NCBI RefSeq assembly: GCF_019357415.1
Contig: NZ_CP048410.1
Span: forward strand, 3,374,501-3,438,500
Reading direction: 5' to 3'
Length of the DNA: 64,000 bases
Origin: Gramella sp. MT6
GTDB lineage: Bacteria; Bacteroidota; Bacteroidia; Flavobacteriales; Flavobacteriaceae
In this document: piece by piece, positions 59,877-64,000 of the stretch
Position numbering within the stretch: position 1 is the stretch's first letter
How the letters are laid out: the number at the start of each line of letters is the position of its first letter
The notes under the pieces: model-generated
What the model was told of the DNA's origin: nothing
Database searches by the model: none
The model's input: only the letters and a program-made list of their open reading frames with translations
Program-made: the position numbers and the translations under genes

Positions 59877-62800
59877 TCGGGATCATGATATTTATAAATT
59901 ATCGGTTCTGCATCGTTCACAAATCCGATCAAGTATTTAATACTATTAATATTTATTTCAATTAGCCTGTTTACAGGTTTACCGGTAAAATCAATTCCGG
60001 TTCTGTCCTTAGTTTTAATTTTCCCCCCAGAGGTAATCACCGCACCGGGAAAGGCTCCATATGCTCCATGGTAAGGGGTGACACCAAAATAATTACCTCC
60101 AAGGATCGCTATTTCAGCATTCTGTACAAGATTTTCCTGTACTAATATAGTATTTATAGGTGCAAATTGTAAATTTTTGTTAAATGGAATAAAAACCATT
60201 TTTCCATCATCATTTCTTAAATAGCCAGATTCAATTGTTCTTATTTCCAGGATCGTCGATTTATCAAGGGATTCACCGAAGATCTCTTCTATATTTTTGC
60301 CTGCAAATTTCTTATAATTAGGAAATTTTTTCTTTAAAAAATTCATCTGCGCGGTTAGCTCATCTAACCCGGCAAAAGTGAAATATTCACCATTGATATT
60401 CCTGGCAAGAATGGTTTCCGAATTTCCATTTTCATCGATATCTCCGTAATACATTCTTAAAGGTTGCTGAGCAGAGGCCTTGAATTTGGAATTTAATCCC
60501 CAATTACCGAGAAGGTAATCAAGATCACCATCGCCATCTATATCAAAAGGTTCTATTGCCTGCCACAGTCCGGTTAAGTTATCCAATTCTGAATCACTTA
60601 AAGGATTTAATTTACCCTCAGTATTTTTGAATATCCTCGGGGCCATCCACTCCCCTACCAGAATAAGTTCTGGAAAATCGTCCCCATCCATATCATTCCA
60701 AACCGCATCTGTGATCATACCGGCATTTTTGAGCTCGTCATTCTCCACAAGCCGAAAATTACCGTTTATGTTTTCCAGTAAGAATGATTCAGGGGTTTTA
60801 CCAAAATCACCAGCAATAGCGCGTCCTCCTACGAAGATATCAAGATCGCCATCCTTATCCATATCTGCAGAAACAACCACCCCGGCATCTGAATAATATT
60901 CTGGGAGCTCGATCTTTTTCCAGCCACCATCATTTTGGATCCAGTAATTATCTTTTAATACATCAAATTTTCCATTGAACTCTCCACCGCCGGTTACATA
61001 AAAAAGATCATTTTTACCATCATTATTAAAATCAGCGATCTCCACTCCGCGAACTTCCGCATTGGTAGTTTCGTTAAGAAATGGAAAATCTGCCTTTTCA
61101 AGACCAGCCTTGTTTTGTAAATAGACCTCTGACTTAACTCCCCTGGAATTTCCTATAAAAATATCCTTTAAACCATCATTATTAAGGTCTCCAGTGGCTG
61201 CTACCGGCATTTCATCTGAAATTCGATAAGGAATAAGCTTTTGCCGATCAAAGTCATTATAGGAGTTCTCTTTATGACTGTAAAGGAAACCCGGGATGCT
61301 ATCTATGGGTTCAAACATCTTGCCTTCTTTAGATTCTTCTAATACAAACCTCGCCTTATCTGAATTTTCAGGCGGACTCAAGATCATTTTTTGATTTGTC
61401 TTAACCTCATATAATTTTTGAAATTCTTCTGTAGGCCAGATAATATGCAGGGAATCTACAGTCATGGCATTTCCGAAACCAAAATGAATTATAGGTTCTG
61501 AGGAAGATTGAAATCCTTTACTATTAAAGAGCTGCTGATACTGTAATTTCCCTTCATTAAACGCATATACTTTTGCCCCTAGCCCAAATGTATTCCCTTC
61601 CTTCCCTTTCAACTGGATCCTGAGAAAGTTGTTCCTTTCAGAAGCCGAATTTTCATAAATAAAGGCTTCAGCATTTATGTTATTGGTTACAAGGTCCAGG
61701 TCACCGTCATTGTCCAGGTCTCCATAGGCGCTACCATTTGAAAAGGAAGCCTCAGCAATCACCCATTCTGAAGAAAGATCCTCAAAATCCAGGTTGGCTG
61801 TTCCTTGAAAAAAATAATTATTCACCTTCCCTTCAGGCATTAAATTCAAAGACTCCTTATCCATAAATTCAGAATCATTACTTTTTTTATTGATCTGCGA
61901 ATTAGAGATAAATTTTATATAGTCAAGGTTATTAGGCCTGCGCACGATTCCATTGGAAATGAAAAGATCCTTTTCTCCGTCCATATCATAGTCGGCAAAG
62001 AGAGGAGACCAACTCCAATCTGTTGCCTCAATTCCACTTAGCAAGGCTATTTCCTGAAAATTCTCACCACGATTATTTAACTGCAGCATATTACGGCTAA
62101 ACTGACGGTGATAACCATATTTCATCCTGAGATTTAAGATATTAATATCTTCATCGCCAACAGATGCCTTTAAGGCAGTCTCATCCTCCGGTAACATATC
62201 TACCGATAAAATATCTGGATAGCCATCGTGGTTTATATCTGCTACATCGCTACCCATCGAAAATCGGCTAACCTGGGTCATTTTATTTTTTATCTGTTCA
62301 GTGAAAGTCCCATCTCCATTGTTCATGTACAGGTAATCGTCTTCATGAAAATCGTTACTCACATAGATATCTGTGTAACCATCATTATTCATGTCGGCAG
62401 TAGCTATTCCCAGACCATAACCATTAGGACCTCCATAAATTCCGGCTTTTTCACTTACATCATAGAATTTTCCATCCCTGAATTCGAACAATTTATCACC
62501 GCTAGATTCTGATCGTCTTTCCCTGATATTAGAAGGACTGAAGGATTCATCTGTATGCACAGCGTGGTTCAAAACATAGAGATCCAGATCACCATCATTG
62601 TCATAATCGAAAAAAGAGGCCGACGTCCCGTAATTTTCCAATCCTATACCATATTTCCCGGCAGCTTCAGTGAAAGTATTGTCACCGTTGTTTATGAATA
62701 ATTCGTTCTTCCCTTTTAAACCGTGAATTCCACTTACGGCAAGAACATAAATATCCAGTAGTCCATCAGAATTAACATCGGCCATGGTCACCCCGGTATT

Positions 62801-63157
62801 CCAATCTGAATTACCCGTAATCCCTGAAGATTCTGAAATATCCTGAAATTTCATACTTCCCTGGTTAAGGAATAAACGGTTCTTTTCCTGGTTCGAGGTG
62901 AAAAAGATGTCCTGCAAACCATCATTATTGATATCACCAATCGCAACTCCACCTCCATTGTAATAATAGAGGTATTCCAGGATGTTTAAAGAATCTGTTT
63001 CGGTAAGGTCGTTTCGAAAATCAATGCCAGTTTCTTCAGATCTCAGTTTGGTAAAAAGATGATCCTTATCCTTCACCAGATTTTCATTTTTTTCCTTTGC
63101 ACAGGAAGAAAGAAGGATCAAAATTGATAAAAGAAAGCCCCATGAAATTTTACTCAT
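59873..63157 (-). CDS. VCBS/FG-GAP and ASPIC/UnbV repeat surface lipoprotein
   Basis: This large protein (about 1094 residues) has a lipobox ILLSSCAKE (Cys19) with the start at 63157. An upstream frame extension to 63184 exists but would overlap the previous gene by 35 bases. It contains two blocks of FG-GAP/VCBS repeats with Ca-binding DxDxDG loops (YDNDGDLDLYVLNH, DLDNDGDLDLVTNN, DINNDGLQDIFF). Between them lies an ASPIC/UnbV domain (about 545-620: RIQLKGKEGNTFGLGAKVY), giving a CRTAC1-like architecture. Such proteins sit at the cell surface in Bacteroidota, often with SusC/SusD and haloperoxidase genes; function is unknown. It is translationally coupled to the next gene. Confidence 0.87.
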   Translation of the reverse strand: MSKISWGFLLSILILLSSCAKEKNENLVKDKDHLFTKLRSEETGIDFRNDLTETDSLNILEYLYYYNGGGVAIGDINNDGLQDIFFTSNQEKNRLFLNQGSMKFQDISESSGITGNSDWNTGVTMADVNSDGLLDIYVLAVSGIHGLKGKNELFINNGDNTFTEAAGKYGIGLENYGTSASFFDYDNDGDLDLYVLNHAVHTDESFSPSNIRERRSESSGDKLFEFRDGKFYDVSEKAGIYGGPNGYGLGIATADMNNDGYTDIYVSNDFHEDDYLYMNNGDGTFTEQIKNKMTQVSRFSMGSDVADINHDGYPDILSVDMLPEDETALKASVGDEDINILNLRMKYGYHRQFSRNMLQLNNRGENFQEIALLSGIEATDWSWSPLFADYDMDGEKDLFISNGIVRRPNNLDYIKFISNSQINKKSNDSEFMDKESLNLMPEGKVNNYFFQGTANLDFEDLSSEWVIAEASFSNGSAYGDLDNDGDLDLVTNNINAEAFIYENSASERNNFLRIQLKGKEGNTFGLGAKVYAFNEGKLQYQQLFNSKGFQSSSEPIIHFGFGNAMTVDSLHIIWPTEEFQKLYEVKTNQKMILSPPENSDKARFVLEESKEGKMFEPIDSIPGFLYSHKENSYNDFDRQKLIPYRISDEMPVAATGDLNNDGLKDIFIGNSRGVKSEVYLQNKAGLEKADFPFLNETTNAEVRGVEIADFNNDGKNDLFYVTGGGEFNGKFDVLKDNYWIQNDGGWKKIELPEYYSDAGVVVSADMDKDGDLDIFVGGRAIAGDFGKTPESFLLENINGNFRLVENDELKNAGMITDAVWNDMDGDDFPELILVGEWMAPRIFKNTEGKLNPLSDSELDNLTGLWQAIEPFDIDGDGDLDYLLGNWGLNSKFKASAQQPLRMYYGDIDENGNSETILARNINGEYFTFAGLDELTAQMNFLKKKFPNYKKFAGKNIEEIFGESLDKSTILEIRTIESGYLRNDDGKMVFIPFNKNLQFAPINTILVQENLVQNAEIAILGGNYFGVTPYHGAYGAFPGAVITSGGKIKTKDRTGIDFTGKPVNRLIEININSIKYLIGFVNDAEPIIYKYHDPE

Positions 63158-64000
63158 TACGCTTAAATAATTTGGGTTTGGCATTGGTGATTCCTGCTAG
63201 CAGGTATTCATTGCCATTCTTATCTTTCAGCCATTTCATTGATTTAACCTCGCCTTTTAAAAGCAATCCTGAATCTTCTGAATCTGCAACCTTAAAACCT
63301 TCTTTATCATTCAGTAATATAGTACCAAAACTGGCGTCCAGCCTTCCAAACTGGGGTTTTAATGAATAATTGTTCCCGGCAAGTATCAAATCCCGGTTTC
63401 CATCATTATTAAAATCACCAGAACTAATACTACAAATACAGGAATATTGAGCCTGAGGCGGCAGGGCTTCTATTCTGAAATTAGCTTTTCCGTCATTATA
63501 GGCTATAATACTTTTAAAATTGTTGATCACACTTACTTCAGCATTTTCCAATATTTCAGATCCAAAAAGTTCCTGCACAGATTTATTCGAATACTCGCTA
63601 AACTTCATGTTCTTTTTCTTAATTGACACGATCTGTCCGGCCAATTCACGTTTAGTATGTAAGGGAATATCCCGGCCTTCAATGGTTTTGGTAAAAACCT
63701 GCTCTGTTGTCCCGTTAAGGTCAAAGTCTGTCACAAACATTTTAGCGGGTTCAGTTTGAGAGGCCTGGTAGCTGGCATTTGAACCCCTATTTCCAAGAAC
63801 AAGGTCTGGAAAACCATCATTATTAAGATCTTTCACTAGAACACTATTATATAACCCTGCATAATCTGATAACTCATTTTCCTTCAGTTTAAACCTCCCT
63901 TCCTGATTCATAAAGACCTTAGGACTCATCCACTCCCCAACCACAGTCAGGTCTTTCTGACCATCTCCATTCAGATCTTCAAAAACCGCGGCTTTTACCA
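63150..64000 (-). CDS. VCBS repeat protein, C-terminal part only
   Basis: The reading frame is open to the right window edge, so the N-terminus lies outside. The visible ~283 residues contain VCBS repeats (AAVFEDLNGDGQKDLTVVGE at the edge, VLVKDLNNDGFPDLVLGNRG, ISSGDFNNDGNRDLILAGNN) and a C-terminal tail similar to that of the neighbouring VCBS protein: NAEVSVINNF against NAEIAILGGN, then a final segment ending ITNAKPKLFKRNE. The two are tandem paralogues. Its stop overlaps the next start by eight bases. A GTG at 63944 should not be taken as the real start. Confidence 0.87.
   Translation of the reverse strand, partial: VKAAVFEDLNGDGQKDLTVVGEWMSPKVFMNQEGRFKLKENELSDYAGLYNSVLVKDLNNDGFPDLVLGNRGSNASYQASQTEPAKMFVTDFDLNGTTEQVFTKTIEGRDIPLHTKRELAGQIVSIKKKNMKFSEYSNKSVQELFGSEILENAEVSVINNFKSIIAYNDGKANFRIEALPPQAQYSCICSISSGDFNNDGNRDLILAGNNYSLKPQFGRLDASFGTILLNDKEGFKVADSEDSGLLLKGEVKSMKWLKDKNGNEYLLAGITNAKPKLFKRNE

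Noticed and set aside
63150..63944. GTG at 63944 as the start of the right-edge VCBS gene
   Set aside because: The frame continues upstream to the window edge with an in-frame VCBS repeat (EDLNGDGQKDL), so the gene is simply cut off.
1..64000. tRNA or rRNA genes, CRISPR arrays, insertion sequences, prophage or integrase genes
   Set aside because: I saw no cloverleaf-like sequences, regularly spaced repeats, transposase or integrase motifs in any gap or frame.

Overview
The window looks like a chromosomal segment from a marine-type member of the Flavobacteriaceae (Bacteroidota). The evidence is: low GC; weak or absent Shine-Dalgarno sequences; many starts preceded by the Bacteroidota -7 element TAnnTTTG, in three cases with TTG exactly 19 bases upstream; zinc-free type B L31; SxxC/LxxC lipoproteins; a BtuG-like surface propeller; DUF4199; VCBS/ASPIC repeat proteins; and ECF sigma/Spy-like trios. 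Many proteins resemble those of Gramella/Christiangramia, but that genus guess comes from memory of protein style and has low certainty. Nothing suggests phage, plasmid, IS or CRISPR content. This is mostly core genome with one surface/secreted cluster at the right edge.

Layout. (1) 27-6213 is a vitamin B12 locus. A minus-strand cobalamin riboswitch (about 2976-3172) precedes btuB and a BtuG-like surface lipoprotein, and divergently the btuFCD-type ABC importer runs on the plus strand. (2) 6290-10724 is a tight plus-strand run: rmuC, a serine hydrolase, a small membrane protein, a hotdog thioesterase and an SBF-like transporter. (3) 10733-14360 holds a DUF423 protein, a short carB without the C-terminal allosteric domain, and rpmH. 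(4) 14512-22601 carries housekeeping genes: a redox-like protein with a CxxS motif, a lytic transglycosylase, pirin, mtaB, a GlmU-like protein and rpmE2. (5) 22616-27189 has a GT2 glycosyltransferase, a phosphoglucomutase and an MsbA-type exporter. (6) 27943-29514 is an ECF sigma, putative anti-sigma and Spy-like periplasmic protein trio, preceded by a gene-free stretch with two tandem hairpins. (7) 29589-36416 contains a Ycf48-like lipoprotein, an RsmB-like methyltransferase, a lipoprotein of unknown function and purL. (8) 36541-44530 is a fatty-acid degradation block: fadD, then a MarR regulator and fadN-fadA-fadE, with a perfect 20-bp palindrome at the MarR promoter. (9) 44690-52864 has an M43 metalloprotease, two MscS channels, a GH15 enzyme and a divergent fused OtsA-OtsB trehalose synthase. 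(10) 53003-57581 has a YtxH protein, an M28 peptidase, a dienelactone hydrolase, and divergent App1 phosphatase and diacylglycerol kinase genes. (11) 57592-64000 is a minus-strand, translationally coupled cluster of two VCBS proteins (the first cut by the window edge), a vanadium-haloperoxidase/PAP2 family protein and a membrane-anchored GyrI-like protein.

How they work together. The clearest functional units are B12 capture (BtuG-like and BtuB at the outer membrane, BtuFCD at the inner membrane), beta-oxidation (FadD, FadN, FadA, FadE under a MarR regulator), and osmotic adaptation (two MscS valves with trehalose synthesis and a possible trehalose/glucan hydrolase). App1 and the DAG kinase would catalyse opposite steps between phosphatidate and diacylglycerol. 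I found no convincing wholly new defence or mobile system. The best leads for something undescribed are the VCBS-haloperoxidase-GyrI cluster, the duplicated-motif anti-sigma trio, and several small nucleic-acid structures.
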